DNA of 6,495 bases from an uncultured Sphingobium sp. (GTDB taxonomy: Bacteria; Pseudomonadota; Alphaproteobacteria; Sphingomonadales; Sphingomonadaceae): contig CAJYHD010000212.1 of the NCBI GenBank assembly GCA_913773715.1, positions 1 through 6,495 on the forward strand. Direction: 5' to 3'. The translations under genes and the position numbers were made by a program. The notes under the pieces were generated by a model, which was not told the origin of the DNA, made no database searches, and saw nothing but the letters and a program-made list of their open reading frames with translations. Shown one piece after another: positions 1 to 5,268 of this stretch. The first letter of the stretch is position 1; each line of letters starts with the position of its first letter.

Positions 1-217
1 TCAGCCGCATGTCGAGATCGGCACCGTCTATCCCACGACCGACACGCGCGCAGCCATTTATGTCGACTCCATGCTCGGCAAGCATTTCGCGCTGGTCGAC
101 TTGCCGGTGCCGGTCGAGCCGAGCAGCGCGAAATGCTTGCCGAGCATGGAGTCGACATAAATGGCTGCGCGCGTGTCGGTCGTGGGATAGACGGTGCCGA
201 TCTCGACATGCGGCTGA
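1..217. repeat. Perfect 94-bp inverted duplication with 29-base spacer
   Basis: Bases 1-94 are the exact reverse complement of bases 124-217, checked base by base with no mismatch. Bases 95-123 form the spacer. The right arm and spacer are native coding sequence of the HerA-like ATPase up to its Walker A threonine. The left arm is a back-copy of the preceding 94 bases, so the plus strand at 2-94 again encodes part of that ATPase (the stretch ending GKHFAL). The left arm starts at base 1, so the duplication may extend beyond the window. There is no transposase, target-site duplication or insertion-sequence end. A fold-back chimera at a contig or fragment end is the simplest explanation; a real inverted duplication interrupting the gene is the alternative. 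Confidence 0.95.
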
Positions 218-642
218 TCGTCGGCCGCATAGATTTGCTGCATGTCGCGCGCGGACACCGGAAAGATTTGCGTGCCGGGCGTCGGATAGCGGGTGACGCC
301 GCGACGGAAGCGGAAGATGCGACCGGTCAGCTTTTCCTGCTCGCCTTCGCCCAGGAAATCGATGTCGGCGACGATGCTCTGCCCATTGGCGTCGAGCGCC
401 ATGGCCCGCACGCCCGCCACCAGCCAGCGGCCGCCCACCTGCATCTTGACCTGGCTGCCGACCTGCCCCGCCATCGCAAGCGTGGGATCGTCGTCCTGTT
501 CGAAGACGGCGAGCGCGGCGGGATCGATCATGATCTTGGAGCTGGACCCGGCAATCTGGAAGACGAGGCCCATCGCCTGCATCGGGGCGCTCGTTCCGCA
601 ATGGGCGGCATTGAAATGCTGTGCGTCTGGCATGTAGGTCAT
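58..642 (-). CDS. HerA-type (DUF87) ATP-binding protein, N-terminal part, chimeric 3' end
   Basis: This is the N-terminal part of a HerA/FtsK-superfamily ATPase. HerA proteins are hexameric DNA translocases; the bacterial DUF87 members are less well characterised. Residues 1 to about 155 form a mostly beta region resembling a HAS-barrel. The Walker A motif GSTGTGKS is at residues 175-182, after GKHFALL. Native sequence ends around residue 183. Residues 184-194 (ending in MEST) come from the inverted copy at 1-94 and should be disregarded, as should the stop at 58-60. Walker B, the sensor residues and the rest of the ATPase core are missing; relatives are, from memory, about 500-600 residues. 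The ATG at 640-642 has a GGGGAAAG stretch about 10-17 bases upstream. An in-frame ATG three codons later (631-633) has a poorer upstream site. The gene is divergent from the acyltransferase gene. Confidence 0.8.
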   Translation of the reverse strand: MTYMPDAQHFNAAHCGTSAPMQAMGLVFQIAGSSSKIMIDPAALAVFEQDDDPTLAMAGQVGSQVKMQVGGRWLVAGVRAMALDANGQSIVADIDFLGEGEQEKLTGRIFRFRRGVTRYPTPGTQIFPVSARDMQQIYAADDQPHVEIGTVYPTTDTRAAIYVDSMLGKHFALLGSTGTGKSTSAKCLPSMEST

Positions 643-692
643 GAAGCCCGATCTTTCCCCGCAGCCCGCAAAGTCATGCGGCCATCGTTCGA

Positions 693-705
693 TCTAGTCA
701 CTAGA
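693..705. promoter_or_regulatory. Short palindrome TCTAGTCACTAGA, possible operator
   Basis: Six-base arms (TCTAGT and ACTAGA) are perfectly complementary around a central C at 699. The palindrome lies in the A/T-rich part of the divergent intergenic region, about 50 bases upstream of the herA-like start and about 165 bases upstream of the acyltransferase start. The position suits a dimeric regulator, but a 13-base palindrome can occur by chance and I do not recognise it as a known site. Confidence 0.2.
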
Positions 706-858
706 AGTAAATTTTGACTTATGCCCTAGCGTCCGAGGGTCGAACGACCATGGTGCAGCGGCAGGAATGAACAATCCTTCTGCATTGCTTCCGAAACGGA
801 TCAGCGTGTTGCGGGTGGAACCTCAAGGCCGTTCGGCTATTCTCTTGCCGACCAGTTC

Positions 859-862
859 AGGA
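859..862 (+). promoter_or_regulatory. Shine-Dalgarno AGGA supporting a TTG start
   Basis: AGGA lies 7 bases upstream of the TTG at 870-872. This favours TTG over the first in-frame ATG (942-944), which would cut into the first membrane segment of the acyltransferase. No in-frame ATG exists between the upstream stop at 768-770 and the TTG. Confidence 0.6.
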
Positions 863-869
863 TCTTTGC

Positions 870-1940
870 TTGCCCGAAACGATATCGACCAGCGGACCGC
901 GCCGCTCCGACGCGATCGCCATTGCGCGCGTCATTTGCATCATGGGGGTCGTCTATGTCCACGCCTGGACAGGGGCGAATGGCGAGGCGCTGGAGCAATT
1001 GCGCGGAACGGCGCAAGAAAATCTGCGCTGGACGCTGATGGAAGTGTTCGGGCGCAGCGCGGTGCCGTTGCTGGGCCTCATTTCGGGCTGGCTGATGGCG
1101 GGATCGCAGCGGACGCGCGACTGGCGCAGCCATGTCGGACGCAAGGCGCAGACGATCCTGCTGCCGATGATATTGTGGAACATCATCGGCATCATCCTGA
1201 TATTCGCAGCGGTGCGGCTGTTCGGGCTGGCGGCGCCGGTGCCGCAGTCGGTCTGGTGGACGATCGACGAAATCCTCATCATCACGCGTAATCCCGACAT
1301 CAATGTGCAGATGCCGTTCCTGCGCGACCTATTCCTGTGCATGCTGATCGCGCCTTTGCTGGTGCGATCGCCGATCCGCGCCGTCGCAATCGTTGCAGCC
1401 TTGGCGGCGGCGGCACAGATTGCGGGGCTGGGACCGCCGGTGCTGATGCGGGCGTCGATCCTCTTCTTCTTCTGCCTGGGAATGATCGTGCGGCGTACGG
1501 AGAGCGCGGAGCGGATCGCGGAGCTGCCATGGCTGGTGGCGGTAGCCCCATTCGTGCTGCTGATGGCGGCGCAACTCTTTCGTGAGATGAATGGTGCGGC
1601 GTGGGACCCCAACATTATCCGCGCGCTCGACCTGTCGGTGCGGGTTGCGGCGGCGGTGGCGTTCTGGCGGATCGCCTGGGCCTTGGCGGGCAGTCCGGCA
1701 CGGGCGACGTTGCTCAAGGTCGAGCCGTTCGTGTTCCTGCTGTTCTGCGTCCACCTGATCCTGATCTGGATCGGCGGACCGTTGCTGGGACATGTGTTCG
1801 GACGCGTCGGATCGCCGTTCTTCCCGGTCTATCTGCTGCTCCAGCCGCTGATCGTATTAGGCGTGACTGTTGTGATCGGCCTTGCCCTCAAGCGCGTTTC
1901 GCCGGTCGCAGCGCGCACGCTCAGCGGCGGGCGGCTATAG
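870..1940 (+). CDS. Acyltransferase 3 family membrane protein
   Basis: This is an integral inner-membrane acyltransferase (acyltransferase-3 / OafA-NolL type). Members transfer acetyl or other acyl groups from the cytoplasm to sugars of lipopolysaccharide, exopolysaccharide, glucans or other envelope molecules. The protein is 356 residues, a normal length for a stand-alone member, with about ten hydrophobic segments. The first segment (about residues 17-31) ends in VHAW; His31 matches the conserved histidine at this place in the family. Other family-like features are R152 before a membrane helix (FLRDLFLCM), the FFFCLG stretch at 199-204, and His295 in FCVHLILIW. The start is TTG, supported by AGGA 7 bases upstream. 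The gene stands alone on its strand, so the substrate cannot be told. It is divergent from the herA-like gene and overlaps the oxidoreductase gene tail-to-tail by 6 bases. Confidence 0.85.
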   Translation: MPETISTSGPRRSDAIAIARVICIMGVVYVHAWTGANGEALEQLRGTAQENLRWTLMEVFGRSAVPLLGLISGWLMAGSQRTRDWRSHVGRKAQTILLPMILWNIIGIILIFAAVRLFGLAAPVPQSVWWTIDEILIITRNPDINVQMPFLRDLFLCMLIAPLLVRSPIRAVAIVAALAAAAQIAGLGPPVLMRASILFFFCLGMIVRRTESAERIAELPWLVAVAPFVLLMAAQLFREMNGAAWDPNIIRALDLSVRVAAAVAFWRIAWALAGSPARATLLKVEPFVFLLFCVHLILIWIGGPLLGHVFGRVGSPFFPVYLLLQPLIVLGVTVVIGLALKRVSPVAARTLSGGRL

Positions 1941-2939
1941 CGCCGGTTCTGTCGCGAGTGCCTTCGACGCGGCCATCGCGATCTCAAAGCTGCGCTTGCG
2001 GGCGGCGGGATCGAAAATCTGGCCGGTGACGATGACCTCGTCCACCTGCGTGCGGCGGACGAAGGCGGCGAGATCGCGCTCGACATCGGCCTGCGCGCCG
2101 ATGCTGGAAACGCTGAGGACGTCGGCCAGCATCGCCTGCGCCTGCATCGGCAGTTCCTCATAATAGCCCGGCACCGGGGGTTGCAGCTTGCCGGGATTGC
2201 CGGTGCGCAGGCGGACGAATGCCTGCTGCATGGAGGTCGCGATCAGCTGCGCTTCGTCGGCATCGTCGGCGGCGAAGACGTTATAGCCCGCCGCCACATG
2301 GGGATATTTGAGCTGCGCCGAGGGGCGGAAGTCGCGGCGATAGATGGCGACCGCCTCGTCCAGCGCGGCGGGCGCGAAGTGGGAGGCGAAGGCATAGGGC
2401 AAGCCAAGCGCGGCGGCGAGCTGAGCGCCGTAGAGGCTGGAGCCAAGAATCCAGATGGGCACATTTGCGCCCGCGCCGGGCGTTGCCTGAATGCCGAGCC
2501 TTTCGTCGGCGGCAAAATAGGCTTGAAGCTCCATCACGTCGCGGGGAAACTGGTCGGGACCACCGGTAAGGTTACGGCGGATCGCTTGCGCCACCCGCTG
2601 GTCCGATCCGGGTGCGCGGCCTAGGCCGAGGTCGATGCGGCCGGGGAAAAGCGCGTTCAGTGTGCCGAATTGCTCGGCGATGACGAGCGGGGCGTGGTTG
2701 GGCAGCATGATGCCGCCAGCGCCGATGCGGATGGTGGATGTCGCCTGACCGATATGCGCCAGCACGACTGCGGTCGCTGCCGATGCGATGCCGGGCATGC
2801 CATGATGCTCCGCCACCCAATAGCGCTCGTAACCGAGGCGTTCGGCGTGGGCGGCAAGGTCGGCGGCGTTCGCCAGCGCGGTCGCGACATCGTCGCCTTC
2901 GCGCACCGGCACCAGATCGAGCAGGGACAATTTGGTCAT
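1935..2939 (-). CDS. LLM class flavin-dependent oxidoreductase (MsnO8/YhbW-like)
   Basis: This is a luciferase-like monooxygenase of the single-component type resembling the MsnO8 and E. coli YhbW group, expected to bind FMN in a TIM barrel in the cytoplasm. The substrate is unknown. The 334-residue product has family hallmarks: the N-terminal strand [19 protein letters not shown], the [16 protein letters not shown] stretch, and [14 protein letters not shown]. The chosen ATG at 2937-2939 (MTKLSLLDL) fits the family N-terminus and gives a usual length. The frame stays open upstream into the Hpt gene, and an ATG three codons earlier (2946-2948) is possible. Neither ATG has a good Shine-Dalgarno, and a hairpin covers both. 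The Hpt stop lies 55 bases upstream on the same strand, so cotranscription is plausible. The 3' end overlaps the convergent acyltransferase gene within CTATAG. Confidence 0.9.
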   Translation of the reverse strand: MTKLSLLDLVPVREGDDVATALANAADLAAHAERLGYERYWVAEHHGMPGIASAATAVVLAHIGQATSTIRIGAGGIMLPNHAPLVIAEQFGTLNALFPGRIDLGLGRAPGSDQRVAQAIRRNLTGGPDQFPRDVMELQAYFAADERLGIQATPGAGANVPIWILGSSLYGAQLAAALGLPYAFASHFAPAALDEAVAIYRRDFRPSAQLKYPHVAAGYNVFAADDADEAQLIATSMQQAFVRLRTGNPGKLQPPVPGYYEELPMQAQAMLADVLSVSSIGAQADVERDLAAFVRRTQVDEVIVTGQIFDPAARKRSFEIAMAASKALATEPAL

Positions 2940-2960
2940 GCCCGCCATATGGGGGCATGA
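2936..2960 (-). promoter_or_regulatory. Hairpin covering the oxidoreductase start codon
   Basis: TCATGCCC (2936-2943) and GGGCATGA (2953-2960) are perfectly complementary 8-base arms around a 9-base loop. In the minus-strand transcript the 3' arm contains the AUG chosen for the oxidoreductase (2937-2939). The loop contains the alternative in-frame AUG (2946-2948), and the 5' arm contains a third, out-of-frame AUG. Such a hairpin could limit initiation. It could also be a DNA-level operator or chance. Confidence 0.4.
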
Positions 2961-2994
2961 ACCGTTTCGTTTCAAGACTTGTTTGGCGAGAGGA

Positions 2995-3474
2995 TCAGCT
3001 GGCGCGACCGAAGCGGGGCGCAGGCGCGTCGGGACGTCGGCCGAAGACGGCGGGGCGGCGCGGCGTTGCAGCAGCGGTCGCAACAGCTGGCGCGGCTTGC
3101 GCAACGGGCGCTACAGCCTTGCCGTCGATCATCGCGATCGTCTCATCGAAGCAGCGGCGCAGCGCCACCACCGTTTCGATCAATTCCTCCGGCCCCATGC
3201 GCGTTTCTACGCAGCGGCGCGCAGTCATTTCGATTTCTTCGGACATCGCGCTCAGACGATGGGCGCCGAACTGCGCCGATTCGCCCTTCAACGTGTGGGC
3301 GGGGCGGACGAGGCAGGCAGAGTTGCGCGCACGATAGGCCTGTTCGATCTGCTGGATCGACTTGACGCCATCTTCGCGGAAATAGCCCAATATGCGCGGA
3401 AACGCGGCACCGAGTTCGCCACGCGTGCGGGCGAGTTCGTTCCAGTTGACCAGTTCCGCGTCGTTGTAGGACAC
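2995..3474 (-). CDS. Hpt domain histidine phosphotransfer protein
   Basis: This small cytoplasmic histidine-phosphotransfer protein would relay phosphate between a hybrid kinase's receiver domain and a response regulator. The Hpt helical bundle spans about residues 8-116. The motif [10 protein letters not shown] places the phospho-accepting histidine at residue 60. The helix that follows ([16 protein letters not shown]) fits the family pattern. Residues from about 117 to 159 form an Ala/Pro-rich, basic, probably disordered tail in which FGR occurs twice (FGRRP and FGRAS). The start is GTG at 3472-3474, supported by AAGGA 8 bases upstream; the nearby ATG is out of frame. It lies 61 bases after the TusA-like gene and 55 bases before the oxidoreductase gene, all on one strand. 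No kinase or regulator is adjacent, so its signalling partner cannot be named. Confidence 0.85.
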   Translation of the reverse strand: MSYNDAELVNWNELARTRGELGAAFPRILGYFREDGVKSIQQIEQAYRARNSACLVRPAHTLKGESAQFGAHRLSAMSEEIEMTARRCVETRMGPEELIETVVALRRCFDETIAMIDGKAVAPVAQAAPAVATAAATPRRPAVFGRRPDAPAPRFGRAS

Positions 3475-3482
3475 CTGAGCAT

Positions 3483-3498
3483 TCCTTCCCTATGGAAG
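3483..3498 (-). promoter_or_regulatory. Shine-Dalgarno of the Hpt gene within a small hairpin
   Basis: On the minus strand AAGGA (3487-3483) precedes the GTG start by 8 bases. Its purines are the 3' arm of a hairpin, CTTCC (3498-3494), loop ATAG, GGAAG (3489-3485). The 5-base stem is perfect but short. The spacing decides the GTG start; the hairpin could lower initiation or may have no effect. Confidence 0.4.
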
Positions 3499-3535
3499 AT
3501 CAGCCATATCCTCGACGCGTAAACAGGGAGTAAAT

Positions 3536-3772
3536 TTACAGCGACGGCAAATCGCTTTTCCGCTGCATCGTGAAGCAATCCGGCGCGATCTGCGCGAACG
3601 ACCAGCCCTGCTGCCGAGCCAAGGCGGCGAGTTCGCTCGGAGCGATCGGGTCGTCGGCTTCGATGAGGATCACGTCCGCCTCCCGCATCGCGCGTGCCGC
3701 CCGCAGCGCAGGCCAGGGACATTTCATCCCCCGCGCCTGCACGAAGATCGTGCCGTCGTCACTTGTTGCCAT
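3536..3772 (-). CDS. TusA/SirA-family sulfurtransferase-like protein
   Basis: This 78-residue TusA-family protein is of normal length for the family. TusA proteins carry a persulfide on the cysteine of the CPxP motif and pass sulfur to partners, for example in tRNA 2-thiouridine synthesis or molybdenum cofactor and sulfur metabolism. The motif is visible as GMKCPWPAL, with Cys18, at the expected place after the first strand (TIFVQARG). A second cysteine is at residue 66. The N-terminus shows no signal peptide. The ATG at 3770-3772 lies inside the last codons of der, so the genes overlap by 14 bases. No Shine-Dalgarno precedes this ATG, suggesting translation is coupled to der. Whether it is the true TusA or a paralogue with another role cannot be decided here, so no symbol is given. 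Confidence 0.88.
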   Translation of the reverse strand: MATSDDGTIFVQARGMKCPWPALRAARAMREADVILIEADDPIAPSELAALARQQGWSFAQIAPDCFTMQRKSDLPSL

Positions 3773-5129
3773 AGGGGTTCTTGGCGCTGCGCAGCGTCAG
3801 GCGGACGGGGACCGCACCGAAACCCAGTTCCTTGCGGATGCCGTTCACCAGATAGCGGCGATAGCTTTCGGGCAGTTCGTCGAGCCGGGTGCCGAACAGC
3901 ACGAACGTCGGCGGTCGGGTCTTGTTCTGCGTGATGTAGCGCAGCTTGATGCGCTTGCCGCCCGGCGCTGGCGGCGGGTTGGCTTCCAGCGCGCGCTCGA
4001 ACCAGCGGTTGAGGACGCCGGTCGAGATACGCTGCGACCAAGCGGTGCGCGTTTCGAAGGCGACGTGGATGAGATCGTCCAGGCCTTTGCCGGTGGCGGC
4101 GGAGACGGTCATGATCGGCACGCCGCGCACTTGGGCCAAGCCATCGTCCAGCGCTTTCTTGATGCCCTGATAGAGCGCCGATCCGTTTTCGACCGTGTCC
4201 CATTTATTGAGCGCGATGACGAGTGCGCGCCCTTCCTCCAGCACCTTGTCGGCGATGCGCAGGTCTTGCGCCTCCAGCCCGCGCGTGGCATCGAGTAGCA
4301 GGACGACGACTTCTGCGAAGTTGACGGCGTTGAGGCCGTCGCTGACCGCCAGCTTTTCCAGCTTGTCCTGCACTTTGGCACGTTTGCGCATCCCCGCCGT
4401 GTCGATCAGGCGAACGGGGCGTTCCGCGCCGTCGCGGCTGATCCAGCTCCAGTCGATGGCGATGCTGTCGCGGGTGATGCCCGCTTCCGGGCCGGTCAGC
4501 AGGCGGTTTTCGCCGAGCAGCCGGTTGATGAGTGTGGACTTGCCCGCATTTGGGCGGCCGACGATGGCGAGCTTGAGCGGCGCTGCCTCGAAATTCTCAT
4601 CGGTCAGTTCTTCTTCCGGCTCATCCTCGTCCTCACGGTCGACATGGGGCAGGAGCGCCTGAAACAGATCGGCAAGGCCCTGACCATGTTCGGCGGAAAA
4701 GGGGATCGGTTCGCCCAGCCCCAAACCGAAGGCTTCCATGACGCCGGGGTCGGCGGCCTTGCCTTCCGCCTTGTTGGCGACCAGCACGACCGGCGCGTCG
4801 TTGGCGCGCAGCCAGCGGGCGATTTCCTCGTCCAGCGGGGTGACGCCCGCGCGTGCGTCGATCATGAACAGGGCGACGTCGCAGTTATCCACTGCCGCCT
4901 CGGTCTGCATCCGCATCCGGCCGGGGAGGGACTGCGGGTCTTCATCCTCATACCCCGCAGTGTCGATGATCGTGAAGTCGAGGCCGAGCAGATGCGCGTC
5001 CCCCTCGCGCCGGTCGCGGGTCACGCCGGGCTGATCATCGACCAGTGCCAGCTTCTTGCCGACGAGCCGGTTGAAGAGGGTGGACTTGCCCACATTGGGC
5101 CGCCCGACAATGGCTACCGTGGGCAGCAT
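3759..5129 (-). CDS. der: Ribosome biogenesis GTPase Der (EngA)
   Basis: Der is an essential GTPase with two tandem G domains and a KH-like C-terminal domain that assists assembly of the 50S ribosomal subunit. It is cytoplasmic and ribosome-associated. The 456-residue product is of full family length. G domain 1 shows GRPNVGKS at 9-16, DTAG at 56-59, NKAE at 119-122 and SAE at 145-147. An acidic linker (about 164-181) leads to G domain 2, with GRPNAGKS at 191-198, DTAG at 243-246, NKWD at 308-311 and SAA at 343-345. The KH-like domain spans about 355-445. The start ATG at 5127-5129 has AAGGA 9 bases upstream. Base-specificity motif NKAE in the first domain departs from the usual NKxD, which I recall as common in alphaproteobacterial Der. 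The gene lies downstream of bamB and overlaps the TusA-like gene by 14 bases. Confidence 0.97.
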   Translation of the reverse strand: MLPTVAIVGRPNVGKSTLFNRLVGKKLALVDDQPGVTRDRREGDAHLLGLDFTIIDTAGYEDEDPQSLPGRMRMQTEAAVDNCDVALFMIDARAGVTPLDEEIARWLRANDAPVVLVANKAEGKAADPGVMEAFGLGLGEPIPFSAEHGQGLADLFQALLPHVDREDEDEPEEELTDENFEAAPLKLAIVGRPNAGKSTLINRLLGENRLLTGPEAGITRDSIAIDWSWISRDGAERPVRLIDTAGMRKRAKVQDKLEKLAVSDGLNAVNFAEVVVLLLDATRGLEAQDLRIADKVLEEGRALVIALNKWDTVENGSALYQGIKKALDDGLAQVRGVPIMTVSAATGKGLDDLIHVAFETRTAWSQRISTGVLNRWFERALEANPPPAPGGKRIKLRYITQNKTRPPTFVLFGTRLDELPESYRRYLVNGIRKELGFGAVPVRLTLRSAKNPYGNK

Positions 5130-5175
5130 GGCCCTTGTTCCTTCTCAAAATTCGTTAGGCGTTCGATACCCCATA

Positions 5176-5251
5176 GCCGTTCGGGCCGGGCCTGTCGAAG
5201 CCCTCTTCCGTTTGCGGAAATGAGCGCTTCGACGGGCTCGGCCCGCTTGGC
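5176..5251. repeat. REP-like inverted repeat with long hairpin potential
   Basis: Two roughly 30-base copies (5176-5205 and, inverted, 5222-5251) match at 24 of 30 positions. Counting G-U pairs, about 27 of 30 positions could pair in RNA. Between them, TTCCG (5206-5210) and CGGAA (5215-5219) form an inner 5-base stem with loop TTTG. Each arm contains a TCGAAG or CTTCGA core next to GGCC-rich sequence. This resembles the CTTCGACAAGCTCAG-type element that I recall as widespread in sphingomonad intergenic regions. It lies in the 139-base gap between bamB and der. No T-run follows it on either strand, so it is not a canonical intrinsic terminator. It could still stabilise the bamB mRNA end or attenuate read-through. 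Confidence 0.75.
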
Positions 5252-5268
5252 TAAAAGGGGGTGTGACT

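Larger units (their letters stand above)
643..869. promoter_or_regulatory. Divergent intergenic region between herA-like and acyltransferase genes
   Basis: This 227-base stretch separates two divergently oriented genes and must carry the promoter of at least one of them. The part around 690-725 is visibly richer in A and T than the flanks. It contains TTGACT at 714-719, but no convincing -10 box lies at the right distance on the plus strand. No intact gene is visible. A reading frame opens at 767 but has no sensible ribosome binding spacing and no recognisable product. The acyltransferase frame is closed upstream by a TGA at 768-770. Confidence 0.4.

Noticed and set aside
133..717. Long plus-strand frame opposite the herA-like gene
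   Set aside because: It is an antisense shadow of a recognisable ATPase and its product has no family features.
714..742. Possible sigma-70 promoter with -35 TTGACT at 714-719
   Set aside because: No acceptable -10 hexamer is found 16-18 bases downstream.
767..1291. Plus-strand reading frame beginning MNNPSALL, overlapping the acyltransferase start
   Set aside because: Its purine-rich site abuts the ATG too closely, the product resembles nothing I recognise, and from 870 onward it is an out-of-frame shadow of the acyltransferase. I also considered that it was the acyltransferase's true N-terminus joined by a frameshift, but the TTG start already gives a complete first membrane segment.
2940..3104. 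Upstream extension of the oxidoreductase frame to an ATG at 3102-3104
   Set aside because: The added 55 residues are Arg/Pro-rich, lie mostly inside the Hpt gene in another frame and do not resemble the family N-terminus, whereas MTKLSLLDL does.
5157..5200. Possible der promoter on the minus strand within the repeat (TTCGAC then TATGGG)
   Set aside because: Both boxes match the consensus poorly, and the TTCGAC is part of the repeat core, so the similarity is likely coincidental.
5176..5251. Repeat as an intrinsic terminator
   Set aside because: The stem is long, but no T-run follows it on either strand, so it was kept as a REP-like repeat only.
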